DNA of 64,000 nt, from NCBI GenBank assembly GCA_009469675.1, contig SSSZ01000030.1:1-64000 (forward strand), written 5' to 3'. The stretch comes from Azonexaceae bacterium (lineage in GTDB: Bacteria > Pseudomonadota > Gammaproteobacteria > Burkholderiales > Rhodocyclaceae). Each line of letters begins with the position of its first letter. Position 1 is the first letter of the stretch. A program made the position numbers and the translations under genes. The notes under the pieces were generated by a model. That model was not told the origin of the DNA. It did no database searches and saw nothing but the letters and a program-made list of their open reading frames with translations. Shown here piece by piece: positions 43,901 to 52,901 of the stretch.

Positions 43901-45031
43901 ATGAAGCCTGTCTTGAACCGCCGTCAATTTCTCGGGATGCTGGTGAGCCTCGGGCTTTCCCCCGGGATGGGGTGGGCGGCCCCCCAACCCGAAACACCCA
44001 GCACGATCGGTGCGGCGTGGCGCGGACCGAATCCCGGCGACCCGTATTTCGCCGGGACGCTGATTGCCGACTGGAGCGCCGCAACGCTGCGTATCGGCTA
44101 TCGCGTCCGCCTGCCGACCCGTCCCCACGGCCTGGTCGCCGAAGCCGACGGCGGCCTGCTGGCCGTCGGCGTCCGGCCGGGCGCCTGGTTGTTGCGCTCC
44201 GACGGTGGCGGCCGGATCGTCCGTCAGTACCGGGTGGAAGACGAAGCGGGAGCGTGCCGGTTGAACGGCCATGCCGTCGTGGCCCGGGGGGGCGAGGTCA
44301 TCTATACCACCGAAACCGACCGACGCAGCGGCGCGGGGCGAATCGGCGTACGCGACGGCCGGACCTTGGAGAAAATCGACCAGTGGGATAGCGGCGGCGT
44401 CGATCCGCACCAAGCCATTTGCGATCGCGACGGCACGCTCCTGGTCGCCAACGGCGGGGTTCCGCGGGATGCCGCCGACCGCAAATTCGGCCTCGATACG
44501 ATGGATTCTTCCCTGGTCCGGCTGGCTGCCGCCAACGGCCGGCCTCTGGATCAGTGGCGTCTCGGCGATCCGCGGTTGAGTATGCGCCACCTGGCTTGGA
44601 GCCAGGGGGGCGATGATCGGCCCTGCCTGGGCATCGCGCTACAGGCCGAACACGACGATCCCGCCCGCCGCGCCGCCGCCCCCGTTCTTGCCGTCCTGGC
44701 CGACGACCGCCTGATCGTTCCCGCCGTCGCCGGCGATGGCAGCGGCTACGCCGGCGATGTCGCCGCCGCATGGCAAGGCGGGTTCGTGGTATCGAGCAAC
44801 CAGTCGGGAACCGCCCAATTCTGGCATCCCGCCCGCGCCGGGCTGCTAAGCCCGGTGGTCAAGCTCAAGGAGACCGCCGCCCTCGCCACGTGGTCGGCCC
44901 CCGACGGCAGCACGGGAATCGTCGTCGCCACCAGCCTGGGTTTGGTGCGCTGGCACCCGGTCGTTCCGCCGGTTTTCCTTCACTGGCCGGAACCCATGGC
45001 CCTCGATAACCACTGGGTGCTGATCGCCTGA
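43901..45031 (+). CDS. DUF1513 exported protein
   Basis: 376 residues. A twin-Arg-like leader (NRRQFLGML) precedes a repeat-rich, beta-propeller-like body. DUF1513 proteins commonly sit with iron-uptake receptors and imelysin genes; here it lies between two TonB siderophore receptors. It is likely periplasmic and may handle iron or siderophores; no catalytic residue can be named. Confidence 0.8.
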   Translation: MKPVLNRRQFLGMLVSLGLSPGMGWAAPQPETPSTIGAAWRGPNPGDPYFAGTLIADWSAATLRIGYRVRLPTRPHGLVAEADGGLLAVGVRPGAWLLRSDGGGRIVRQYRVEDEAGACRLNGHAVVARGGEVIYTTETDRRSGAGRIGVRDGRTLEKIDQWDSGGVDPHQAICDRDGTLLVANGGVPRDAADRKFGLDTMDSSLVRLAAANGRPLDQWRLGDPRLSMRHLAWSQGGDDRPCLGIALQAEHDDPARRAAAPVLAVLADDRLIVPAVAGDGSGYAGDVAAAWQGGFVVSSNQSGTAQFWHPARAGLLSPVVKLKETAALATWSAPDGSTGIVVATSLGLVRWHPVVPPVFLHWPEPMALDNHWVLIA

Positions 45032-45083
45032 GAGCGGGAGTTGTCCGACGGGGCGAGGGCCGAGCCTCTTGCTGGGTTTCTGT

Positions 45084-45104
45084 AAATGAGATATATTCGT
45101 ATTT
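45084..45104 (+). promoter_or_regulatory. Probable Fur box upstream of the second TonB receptor
   Basis: AAATGAG-N7-CGTATTT is a partial match to the Fur 7-1-7 pattern, about 70 bp upstream of the ATG at 45173. Confidence 0.5.
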
Positions 45105-45172
45105 GCAGCAACCCAGCCAGCCAGCGGTTTTTCCGTCAGCCAGCCAGCCTTTTCTCGTGCTACGGAGTAATC

Positions 45173-47374
45173 ATGACTGGATTCAATCGGCCGTCCGCCG
45201 GCCCGGGCGGTAATTTGCCCGCCTTCCCCCTTCGCCCCGCCGCTGCCCTGGTCCTGGCACTTGTCGCCCAGGCCGCCTGGGCCGCCGATCCGGAAACCGC
45301 CCTGCCGGAAGTCGCGGTGCAGGACCGCACTATCCGCGAGCGGGCCGACGGCCCGGTGCAGGGCTACCGCGCCACCCGTTCGGCGACCTTCACTAAGACC
45401 GACATGCCGCTGCGGGAGGTGCCGGCCTCGGTCTCCGTCGTTCCCGCCGAATTGATGAAGGACCAGGCCATGCAGAGCCTGGCCGACGTCTTCCGCTACG
45501 TCCCCGGTGCCACCGCCCACCAGGGCGAAGGCAACCGGGACCAGGTGGTCCTGCGCGGCATCAGCACCAGCGCCGATTTCTACGTTGACGGCATCCGCGA
45601 CGACGCCCAGGTCTTCCGCGACCTCTACAATCTGGAACGGGTCGAGGTGCTCAAGGGTACGGGGGGCATGATCTTCGGCCGCGGCAGTGCCGGCGGCGTG
45701 GTCAACCGGATCAGCAAGAAGCCGGTCTTCGCCCACGTCGGCCAGGCCAGCCTTACCCTGGGCAGCCACAACCAGGTGCGGGGCAGCGTCGATCTGGGCG
45801 AGAAGCTCAACGATACCGTGGCCTGGCGGGTGAACGCCATGGCCGAGGGGGCCGACAGCTTCCGCCACGACGTGGATATGAAGCGCTACGCCATCAACCC
45901 GACGGTGACCGTCCTCGTCTCTCCGGCCACCGCCCTGACCATCGGCGTCGAGCATCTGCACGATGAGCGCACCGCCGACCGCGGCATCCCGGCCCGCAAC
46001 GGCCGGCCCTTCGTCGCCGATGCCGGCACCTTTTTCGGCAACCCGGGCCTGAGCAATGCCAAATCGACGGTGGACGGCGCCTACGCCATCCTCGACCACG
46101 ATTTCGGCGGCGGCCTGCAGCTCAAGAACAGCTTGCGCGTCACCCATTACGACAAGTTCTACCAGAACGTCTATCCCGACAATGGCAACGCCAGTTCGGT
46201 GAGCGCCGCCAGCACCATGAGGCTGGCCGCCTACAACAACGCCAACCAGCGCACCAACGTCTTCAACCAGACCGACCTGATCGCCAAGTTTGCGACCGGC
46301 GGCTTGACGCACACCCTCCTGACCGGCCTCGAACTCGGCCACCAGGACAGCGCCAACAAGCGCAACACCGGCCTCTTCGGCGGGGCGACCACGATCACCG
46401 TGGCAGCTAGCGCCCCCTTCGCGACGCCGACGCTCTTCCGCCCCAACGCCAACGACGCCGACAACCGCGTCAAGGCCGACATCGCGGCGGCCTATCTCCA
46501 GGACGAAATCGCCCTGACCGAGAAGCTCAAGCTCCTGGCCGGCCTGCGCTTCGACTACTTCAAGACGGGCTTCGACGACCGACGCGCCCTTGGCACCCCC
46601 GGCCAGACCGTCGCTCCCACCGATCTGGCCCGCACCGACAAGCAGTGGAGTCCGCGCCTGGGGCTGATCTGGTCCCCCACCGCCAGCGAAACCTACTACG
46701 CCAGCTACAGCCACTCCTTCCTGCCTTCCGCCGAAACCCTCGGCCTGACCGTGCTCAACGGCGCCACCGGCCTCTCCAGCGCCGACTTCGAGCCGGAAAA
46801 GGCGAAGAATTACGAAATCGGCGCCCGCTGGGACGTGCTGCCCAAACTCACGTTGTCGGCCGCGCTCTTCCGCCTGGATCGCGACAACGTGCGCAACTCG
46901 GATGGCGCCGGCGGCTTCGTCCAGGTCGGGCAGCAACGCACCGAGGGCCTGGAAATCGGCCTGCAGGGGGAGATCACCCGCTTCTGGCAGGTCTATGGCG
47001 GCTACACGCGCCTCGACGGCAAGATCACCAAGGCCACCGCCGCCGCCGGCACCCTGGGCCACCGGCCCCAGCTCGAGCCGGAAAACGCCTTCTCCCTGTG
47101 GAACCGCTTCGACCTCGGCGGCGGCTGGGGTGCCGGCCTGGGCCTGGTGCACCAGGGCGCCGCCTTCACCAACGTCGATAACGTCGTCCGCCTGCCCGCC
47201 TTCGACCGGGTGGACGGGGCGCTCTACTACACCTTCGCTGGCGGCAAGACCCGGCTGGCCCTCAACGTCGAGAACCTCGGCGACAAGAAGTACTACGCGA
47301 CCGCCGACGGCAACAACAACATCAGCCCGGGGGCGCCGCGCAACGCCCGCCTGACCTTGACGACGGCGTTCTGA
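45173..47374 (+). CDS. TonB-dependent siderophore receptor, second copy
   Basis: 733 residues. Signal peptide ending AQAAWA, TonB-box-like LPEVAVQD, a plug with ASVSVVPAELMKDQAMQSL and VLRGISTSADFYVDG, GMIFGRGSAGG, and a barrel that ends ARLTLTTAF. Only distantly similar to the receptor at 41714 in the barrel, so it may carry a different siderophore. The ATG at 45173 has GGAG upstream; an in-frame ATG at 45086 lies inside the Fur-box region. Confidence 0.93.
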   Translation: MTGFNRPSAGPGGNLPAFPLRPAAALVLALVAQAAWAADPETALPEVAVQDRTIRERADGPVQGYRATRSATFTKTDMPLREVPASVSVVPAELMKDQAMQSLADVFRYVPGATAHQGEGNRDQVVLRGISTSADFYVDGIRDDAQVFRDLYNLERVEVLKGTGGMIFGRGSAGGVVNRISKKPVFAHVGQASLTLGSHNQVRGSVDLGEKLNDTVAWRVNAMAEGADSFRHDVDMKRYAINPTVTVLVSPATALTIGVEHLHDERTADRGIPARNGRPFVADAGTFFGNPGLSNAKSTVDGAYAILDHDFGGGLQLKNSLRVTHYDKFYQNVYPDNGNASSVSAASTMRLAAYNNANQRTNVFNQTDLIAKFATGGLTHTLLTGLELGHQDSANKRNTGLFGGATTITVAASAPFATPTLFRPNANDADNRVKADIAAAYLQDEIALTEKLKLLAGLRFDYFKTGFDDRRALGTPGQTVAPTDLARTDKQWSPRLGLIWSPTASETYYASYSHSFLPSAETLGLTVLNGATGLSSADFEPEKAKNYEIGARWDVLPKLTLSAALFRLDRDNVRNSDGAGGFVQVGQQRTEGLEIGLQGEITRFWQVYGGYTRLDGKITKATAAAGTLGHRPQLEPENAFSLWNRFDLGGGWGAGLGLVHQGAAFTNVDNVVRLPAFDRVDGALYYTFAGGKTRLALNVENLGDKKYYATADGNNNISPGAPRNARLTLTTAF

Positions 47375-47406
47375 ACGCCGTCGGGCCGGCGGGCGCTCCC
47401 GCCGGC
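47362..47406 (+). other. Two tandem hairpins at the end of the second TonB receptor
   Basis: GACGGCGTT-CTG-AACGCCGTC (47362-47382) spans the stop codon of the receptor, and GCCGGCGGG-CGCT-CCCGCCGGC follows at 47385-47406. Neither has a strong T tail, so they may attenuate or stabilise rather than end transcription before the PepSY gene. Confidence 0.5.
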
Positions 47407-47429
47407 TCCTTGTCCTGAAAGATACTTCC

Positions 47430-48185
47430 ATGGGATTTTCCGCCCGCTGGCGCACCTGGCATCGCTGGGCCGGCGTCGTTCTTGCGCTGCCCGTCCTGGT
47501 AGCGGCCTGCACCGCCATCGCGACGGCCCACCGCAAAACCCTGGGGAGCGACGAGATGATCGTCGCCGCCTGGCTGCCGGCCTACGCCGGTGCCGGCAGG
47601 GCCGCCGGCGGCGACGTCCGGGCCAGCCTGATTGCCGCCGACGGCACGGTCTTTCTCGCCACTCAGGGCGGCCTGTTCGCCACTCGCGCCGGCCGGGCCG
47701 CCCCGATCGAAGCCCTGGCCGGCGTGCCGGTGCGCGGCCTCGCTCCGGCGCCCGGGGGCGCCGTGGTGGCGGCGGCGCGCAGCGGAATCTGGCTGGGGCG
47801 GGGCGACGACTGGCAGCGCGTCGTCAAGGGCGAAGCCTGGAGCGCCGCCGCCCGGGCCGACGGCAGCGTCGTCGTCGCCCTGCGCGACCAGGGCCTGCTG
47901 GTCAGCGCCGACGGCCGCAACTGGCGGCCCGATCCGGTGGGCGCCGCGGCCTTCGCCAGCCTGCCTCCCGGCGCTGCCGCCCAACCCCTCACCCTGGCCC
48001 GTCTCCTCATCGATCTCCATACCGGCAAGGCGCTGTTTGGCAAAGACGGCGAGTGGCTTTGGATCGACGCGGTGGCGGGAAGCCTCCTGTTTCTGGCCGG
48101 GACCGGTGCCTATCTGTGGTGGCGCCACCGGCGTCAACGCCGGCCGCGGCAGCTGCCGGCGGGCCTGGCAGTCGGGGAAACCTGA
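47430..48185 (+). CDS. PepSY-associated membrane protein
   Basis: 251 residues with an N-terminal helix that starts at WHRWAGVVLALPVLVAA, a periplasmic beta-rich body, and a C-terminal helix with WLWIDAVAGSLLFLAGTG followed by a basic tail. This is a short version of the PepSY-TM proteins found beside siderophore receptors, where they may reduce ferric siderophores. The usual four-helix core is not complete. Confidence 0.72.
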   Translation: MGFSARWRTWHRWAGVVLALPVLVAACTAIATAHRKTLGSDEMIVAAWLPAYAGAGRAAGGDVRASLIAADGTVFLATQGGLFATRAGRAAPIEALAGVPVRGLAPAPGGAVVAAARSGIWLGRGDDWQRVVKGEAWSAAARADGSVVVALRDQGLLVSADGRNWRPDPVGAAAFASLPPGAAAQPLTLARLLIDLHTGKALFGKDGEWLWIDAVAGSLLFLAGTGAYLWWRHRRQRRPRQLPAGLAVGET

Positions 48186-48717
48186 AAGCCTGCCTCGGCG
48201 TCCCGGCAATGCAGTTCATCGCCGGGCTGGCTTGGGCAGACGCAGCGGTCGGCACCCGGCCGGGAAGAGCAATCCAGCGCATTCATACCAAATTGCTTGC
48301 AATTGAGATGCGAAGACGAGTCGAAGGGCGTGCTGTAGCACGGCACGGCGAAGTCGACAAAGGATGGGTTTGAAAGGGAATTAGTATCTTCCCGTTCCGC
48401 CAATGACCCAGCCCAACGCCGACGCCGGAAGGCGTAGCGAGCACGGGGGCGACGGGGTAGGCCGACGGTGTCGGCTGCCCTGGGCAGCCCGCCTTCATCC
48501 GGGCCGATGGGGGTGCGCCCCGGATGACGCGCCGTCTGCCTGGACCGGCAGGCCTCCGTCCGGGCGGGTGGGGCGGCGGTGCCCGCGGCGACTGCGATCA
48601 AGGCGCAGGGCGGACCGCCCCCAGAGGCCGGGGTTTTGCCTGCCGACGCCGGAGGAACTGCGCAAGATCAACGCGGCGGACACCCGCCCGAGGGCTTTGG
48701 CCGCCCGACGTGGCGGA
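48186..48717. other. Intergenic stretch between the iron island and bfd
   Basis: About 530 bp. It holds the second 103-bp repeat and GC-rich sequence whose open frames have no recognisable homology on either strand. No terminator with a clear T tail was found. Confidence 0.5.
48285..48387 (+). repeat. 103-bp MITE-like element, copy B
   Basis: Same length as copy A at 41480-41582 and in the opposite orientation. Shared blocks include ATACCAA, GCGAAGACGAG, GTGCTGTAGCACGG and GTCGACAA, with inverted ends ATACCA... and ...TTAGTAT. The pair brackets the siderophore receptor genes. Confidence 0.75.
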
Positions 48718-48924
48718 TCAGGCGCAGGCGGCGTGGGCCATGAGGCCGCCCGGGGCGTGGTGGCCGTGGGCTTCCTTCATGCACTGCCGGGCGCAGCCGG
48801 CGCAACGGCCGCATTCGCTGGTCACCCCGAGGTCGCGGCGCAGATCCTTCAAGGTACGCGCACCATCGCGCACCGCCTGGTGGATTTGGCGCTCGGTGAC
48901 GGCTTGGCAGACACAGACGTACAT
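48718..48924 (-). CDS. bfd: Bacterioferritin-associated ferredoxin
   Basis: 68 residues. [2Fe-2S] protein with CVC near the N-terminus and CGRCAGC in the second half, the four-Cys pattern of Bfd. It passes electrons to bacterioferritin to release stored iron. The Fur-like site at 48971-48985 is directly upstream, as expected for a protein made in iron shortage. Two bacterioferritin genes are a few kb away on the same strand. The in-frame codons further upstream have no homology. Confidence 0.9.
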   Translation of the reverse strand: MYVCVCQAVTERQIHQAVRDGARTLKDLRRDLGVTSECGRCAGCARQCMKEAHGHHAPGGLMAHAACA

Positions 48925-48970
48925 GCGGGACTCCCGGAGAAGGGGCCGGGCGAATCCAGATTCGCACGGA

Positions 48971-48985
48971 TGAGAAGCATTCTCA
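48971..48985 (-). promoter_or_regulatory. Fur box of bfd
   Basis: TGAGAA-GCA-TTCTCA, a perfect dyad matching the core of Fur sites, 47 bp before the bfd ATG. Confidence 0.7.
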
Positions 48986-49141
48986 ATCGTATTGAACGGT
49001 CTGTCAAGAGGGGGCTGTTTCCAGACAACCGTTACCCCCGGCCGGTGCGGCGGAACACCGGACCAGCACGGGCAGGTAGCCGCCCGCCAAGGGCGGAACG
49101 ATCGCCGCTCCTGGGCGGGGGCAGGCTGCGGCGGACCGGGT

Positions 49142-50662
49142 TCAACTCGAACAGCTAACCTCGAGCCGGGCCGCCCAGTCCGGCGGCGGGGCGGCGTAGG
49201 CCTGGTTTTCCGGCTGTTCGTCGAAGGGCCGGGCAAGGCAGGCGAGGAGCCGTTCGACTTCCGAGAAATCCTTGGCTCGGGCGCGGCGGATGGCCTGTTC
49301 GGCGAGCCAGTTGCGCAACACGTATTTGGGGTTGGCTGCCCGCATACTGGCCTGGCGTTCGGTGTCCGGCCAGGGGCTAAGGGTCAGGCGGACACGCCAG
49401 GCGGCGAGCCAGGCGTCGCCCGCAGCACGGTCGATGAATTGGTCGCGCAGCGGGGCGTCGGCGCCGGCGTCCCCGGCGATGGCCGGCAGATGGGAAAGGG
49501 CGCGGAAGAATTGGGTGAAATCGAGCCGCTGGTGGTGCAGCAAACCGATGGTCTCGGCAAAGAACTCCGGGTCGCCGGGAGCCGCCTCGAGCAAGCCGAG
49601 CTTGGCCCGCAGCAGGGCATGGAAGCGGCTTTCGAAGGCGTCGACATAGGTTTCCTCGACCGCCGCCTGGGCGATTTCGGCCTGGCCGAGCAGGGGCACG
49701 AAGGCGTCGGCCAGGCGAAAGAGGTTCCAGTAGGCGATCTGGGGCTGGTTCTGGTAGCTGTAGCGGCCGTGGGGGTCCGAGTGGTTGCAGATGTGGCCGG
49801 CGTCGAAGGCCTCCATGAAGCCGAAGGGGCCGTAGTCGAGCGTCAGCCCGAGGATGGACATGTTGTCGGTGTTCATCACCCCGTGCATGAAGCCCACCGC
49901 CATCCAGCGGGCCATCAGGTCGCCGGTGCGGCGGCTGACGTCCCGCAGGAGGGCGTCGTAGGGGTTGGCGGCGGCGCGGCAGTCCGGGCGGAAGGTGTCG
50001 ATGACATAGTCGGCGAGCCGGCGCAGTTCCTCGGGGCGATTGCGGGCAGCCCAGTGTTCGAAGGAGCCGAAGCGCACGAAGCTCTCGGCGATGCGGGTGA
50101 CGACCGCTGCCGTCTCGACCTCCTCGCGGACCACGGGCGCGTCGGAGCCGACGACGCAAAGGGCCCGCGTGGTGGGGATGCCGAGGCCGGCCATGGCTTC
50201 GGAGCAAAGAAATTCGCGGATCGACGAGCGCAGCACGGCGCGGCCGTCGGCCCCGCGGGAATAGGGGGTGCGGCCGGCGCCCTTCAACTGGATTTCCCAT
50301 TGGCCCCGGCCGCCTACCACGGCGCCCAGGAGATGCGCCCGGCCATCCCCCAGCTGTCCCGCCCAGACGCCGAACTGGTGGCCGGAATAGATGGCGGCAA
50401 GGGGGGCGCTGCCGGGCAGGGGGCGGTTGCCAGAGAAGTGCTCGGCAAACTCGGCGCGCCCGATTTCTCCGGGGTCGAGGCCGATCAGTTCGGCCACCGG
50501 CGGGCTGGCGGCGACGAGGTAGGGGGCGGGCAGGGGGAGCGGGTCGAGGCGGGTGTAGAAGGCTTCGGGCAGGGCGGCGAAGCCCTCGGCGAAGGGTAGG
50601 GCGTCGAGGGTTGAGAGGGGGGAGGGGGCGGCGAGGGGGGGCGGGAATTCCGGGGCGTTCAT
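49142..50662 (-). CDS. selO: Protein adenylyltransferase SelO
   Basis: 506 residues. Pseudokinase-fold enzyme that moves AMP from ATP to Ser/Thr/Tyr of target proteins, linked to redox stress. [20 protein letters not shown] is the P-loop-like part and [25 protein letters not shown] the metal-binding catalytic part (seen as VMNTDNMS and DYGPFGFM). The C-terminus EVSCSS has the conserved redox Cys that is selenocysteine in animals. It is on the same strand as chaN and the bacterioferritins. Confidence 0.94.
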   Translation of the reverse strand: MNAPEFPPPLAAPSPLSTLDALPFAEGFAALPEAFYTRLDPLPLPAPYLVAASPPVAELIGLDPGEIGRAEFAEHFSGNRPLPGSAPLAAIYSGHQFGVWAGQLGDGRAHLLGAVVGGRGQWEIQLKGAGRTPYSRGADGRAVLRSSIREFLCSEAMAGLGIPTTRALCVVGSDAPVVREEVETAAVVTRIAESFVRFGSFEHWAARNRPEELRRLADYVIDTFRPDCRAAANPYDALLRDVSRRTGDLMARWMAVGFMHGVMNTDNMSILGLTLDYGPFGFMEAFDAGHICNHSDPHGRYSYQNQPQIAYWNLFRLADAFVPLLGQAEIAQAAVEETYVDAFESRFHALLRAKLGLLEAAPGDPEFFAETIGLLHHQRLDFTQFFRALSHLPAIAGDAGADAPLRDQFIDRAAGDAWLAAWRVRLTLSPWPDTERQASMRAANPKYVLRNWLAEQAIRRARAKDFSEVERLLACLARPFDEQPENQAYAAPPPDWAARLEVSCSS

Positions 50663-50753
50663 GGGTGGCTGGTGGCGAGGGGGCGTGCCTACAAGACTGC
50701 AAAACGCGCCGGGAGTTCGCCGCTGGGCGGGATATTTCCCCGGCCGGGAGCGT

Positions 50754-51743
50754 TTACCGCCCGCCGCCCGGGGGGGTGGCGAAGGCGGCGCAGGGGTCGG
50801 GCCGCGGCGCCGGCGGGGTGGTGAACACCCGGTCGAAGGCGGCGGCCGGCAGCTCCGCCTGGCCGGCTTCGAGGAGGCCGACGGCGATCAGGTCGGCGCC
50901 CCGGCCCGGGGGCAGCCAGCGCGGCACGCCGTAGTCCCGGCGGACGTGGCCGTTGCCGGCGAGCAGCACGACGGCAGCGGCGTGGCGGCGCAGCAGATGG
51001 GCCATCCAGGCATCGCGGATGGCCTGGGAGCGGGCGAGTCCGGGCAGGAGGTCGGGGGGCGCCCGGTAGCAGTGGCCCCGGTCGATCTCCTTTTCCAGGG
51101 CGGTGACGATGTCGCCGGGGATCGGCCGGTCGAGACCCAGGGCCGCCACCAGTTCGGGTCCGAGGACGGCGCCCGGGCCCTCCTTGCGGATGCGGGCGAG
51201 GTCGGCGCGGGAGACGTTGCCCGCCAGCAGCGGCAGGTCGTAATCGAGAGCGAGTTGGACAAAGGGCCGGTATTCGGCCCACAGCCAGCTGGCCCTGACG
51301 CCGGCCGTGGCGGCGGCGATGACGTGGTCGGCGCTGCCCGGCTGTTCGAGCCGGGCGCGGTCGAGGTCGGGCTGGCGTTCGCGGTCGAACTGCTCCATCA
51401 CCAGGGCCGGCCGCCAGCCGGCGGCGAGCCGCAGGCGCAGGGCTTCCAGGCGCAGGCGATGGTGGCGGGGGTTGTCGTGGATTTCGCCGAGCAGGACCGT
51501 GGCCCGCCCGGCCATGGCCGTGGCCAGTTCGGTCGCGGCAGCGATTTCCGGGGCGGGCGCGGGTGCCTGGAGCGCCGCGGGCGGAGAATCTTGCGCCGCG
51601 GCAGTGTCACCGCCGGCCTGCAGGCCGGCGGCGAGCGCCAGCCCGACCAGCCCGGCCCGGCGCCGCAAGACGAGTGGCAGCGCCTTCTTGGCAAAACCGC
51701 GGCTTGAGCCGCGGTCGGAAGAAATGCAAGGCCCGGCGGGCAA
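50754..51743 (-). CDS. ChaN-family lipoprotein-like protein
   Basis: 329 residues. The ChaN/EreA-like fold has [17 protein letters not shown] near residue 85, VMEQFDRER, and a [10 protein letters not shown] segment. ChaN proteins bind haem at the cell surface and are iron-regulated. A TTG at 51743, just after the bacterioferritin stop, gives the longest frame; the true start may be further in, before the hydrophobic stretch [13 protein letters not shown]. No lipobox Cys is evident, so the lipoprotein assignment is not supported here. A role in haem or iron handling is inferred from family and neighbours. Confidence 0.72.
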   Translation of the reverse strand: MPAGPCISSDRGSSRGFAKKALPLVLRRRAGLVGLALAAGLQAGGDTAAAQDSPPAALQAPAPAPEIAAATELATAMAGRATVLLGEIHDNPRHHRLRLEALRLRLAAGWRPALVMEQFDRERQPDLDRARLEQPGSADHVIAAATAGVRASWLWAEYRPFVQLALDYDLPLLAGNVSRADLARIRKEGPGAVLGPELVAALGLDRPIPGDIVTALEKEIDRGHCYRAPPDLLPGLARSQAIRDAWMAHLLRRHAAAVVLLAGNGHVRRDYGVPRWLPPGRGADLIAVGLLEAGQAELPAAAFDRVFTTPPAPRPDPCAAFATPPGGGR

Positions 51744-52226
51744 TCAGTCGCCGCCCGGTTCGAGGTGGGACTGCAGGTAGTTCGGCAGGCCCACGTCCTT
51801 GACCAGGCGATGCTGCGTCTCCAGCCAGTCGATGGAGGCCTCGCAGTGTTCGAGCAGGTCTTCCAGCAGGTCGCGACTGACGTAGTCCTGCAGTGCTTCG
51901 CACTGGGCGATGGCGTCGAGCAGCGCGGGGCGCTGGATGTCTTTTTCGTATTTGAGATCGCCGGCCAGGCATTCGACGACGTTTTCGCCGATCAGGAGTT
52001 TGCCCAGGTTCTGCAGGTTGGGCAGGCCTTCGAGAAAGAGAATGCGCTCGATCAACTCATCCGCCTCCTTCATCGCCCGGATCGACTGGCGATATTCGCA
52101 GCCGTTGAGTTTTTCCAGGCCCCAGTTCCGGAACATGCGGGCGTGGAGGAAAAACTGGTTGATGGCCGTGAGTTCGTTCTTCAACAGCTGATTCAGCAGG
52201 GTGATGACCTTCTTGTCGCCTTTCAT
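51744..52226 (-). CDS. bfr: Bacterioferritin, haem-type subunit lacking the ferroxidase centre
   Basis: 160 residues, four-helix ferritin fold. It keeps the haem ligand Met52 and Glu18 and Glu94. Four other ferroxidase ligands are replaced: position 51 is Ala, position 54 Glu, position 128 Cys and position 131 Ser. It would bind haem but not oxidise iron by itself. The neighbouring paralogue has the opposite pattern, suggesting a mixed shell. Confidence 0.88.
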   Translation of the reverse strand: MKGDKKVITLLNQLLKNELTAINQFFLHARMFRNWGLEKLNGCEYRQSIRAMKEADELIERILFLEGLPNLQNLGKLLIGENVVECLAGDLKYEKDIQRPALLDAIAQCEALQDYVSRDLLEDLLEHCEASIDWLETQHRLVKDVGLPNYLQSHLEPGGD

Positions 52227-52236
52227 CGCCGCCCCC

Positions 52237-52722
52237 TTACGCCGCGCCGCCGGGTTTCATCTGGCTCTGCTGGTAGTTTTCCAGCCCCACCAGGCCGATC
52301 AGGCGGATCTGCTGTTCGAGCCAGTAGGCGTGGTCCATCTCGGTATCTTCCAACTGCCTCGTCAGCATGTCGCGGCTCACGTAGTCCTGGGCCTTTTCGC
52401 AGGCGGCGATGGCCTTCTTGAGCTCGCCGACGACGTGGTATTCGACGTCGAGGTCGGCCTTGAGCATGGCCGGGACGTTCTTGCCGATCTTCAGGGGGCC
52501 GCGTTTGCCGAGATCCGGCGTGCCTTCGAGGAAGAGGATGCGCTGGATCAAGGCCCGGGCGTGCTGGCGCTCGTGGTCGGATTCGTGCAGCGCCTTGTCG
52601 GCGAGGTGAGGGAAACCCATGTCGGCGTACATTTCGCCGTGGATCAGGTACTGGTCGACGGCGGTCAACTCGCCGGTCAGCAGGCCGTTGAGGATGTCGA
52701 TGATCTTCTTGTCGCCCTTCAT
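52237..52722 (-). CDS. bfr: Bacterioferritin, ferroxidase-type subunit
   Basis: 161 residues. All six ferroxidase ligands appear intact (Glu18, Glu51, His54, Glu94, Glu128 and His131). The haem Met52 is Arg here, so haem binding is unlikely. It is encoded 10 bp upstream of the haem-type subunit. AGGAG precedes the ATG. Such divided pairs are known in Magnetospirillum and Neisseria. Confidence 0.9.
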   Translation of the reverse strand: MKGDKKIIDILNGLLTGELTAVDQYLIHGEMYADMGFPHLADKALHESDHERQHARALIQRILFLEGTPDLGKRGPLKIGKNVPAMLKADLDVEYHVVGELKKAIAACEKAQDYVSRDMLTRQLEDTEMDHAYWLEQQIRLIGLVGLENYQQSQMKPGGAA

Positions 52723-52901
52723 GGCAGGCTCCTAGTCGGGGTGGGGATCAATAAAGAATCGCACGGCACCAACCGGAATGCAAGGAGCGTCGGTGTCGGC
52801 GACCCCATTCGGCAGGCTCCGCCAATTCCCGCTTGGGGCGGCGTCACCCGGCAGGGTAGACTCCTGCCCGTGCCAACCTTGTCCTCTTTCGCCTTCATGC
52901 C

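Noticed and set aside
48403-49158. Plus-strand open frame across the bfd region
   Set aside because: It is antisense to bfd and its Fur box and resembles no protein.
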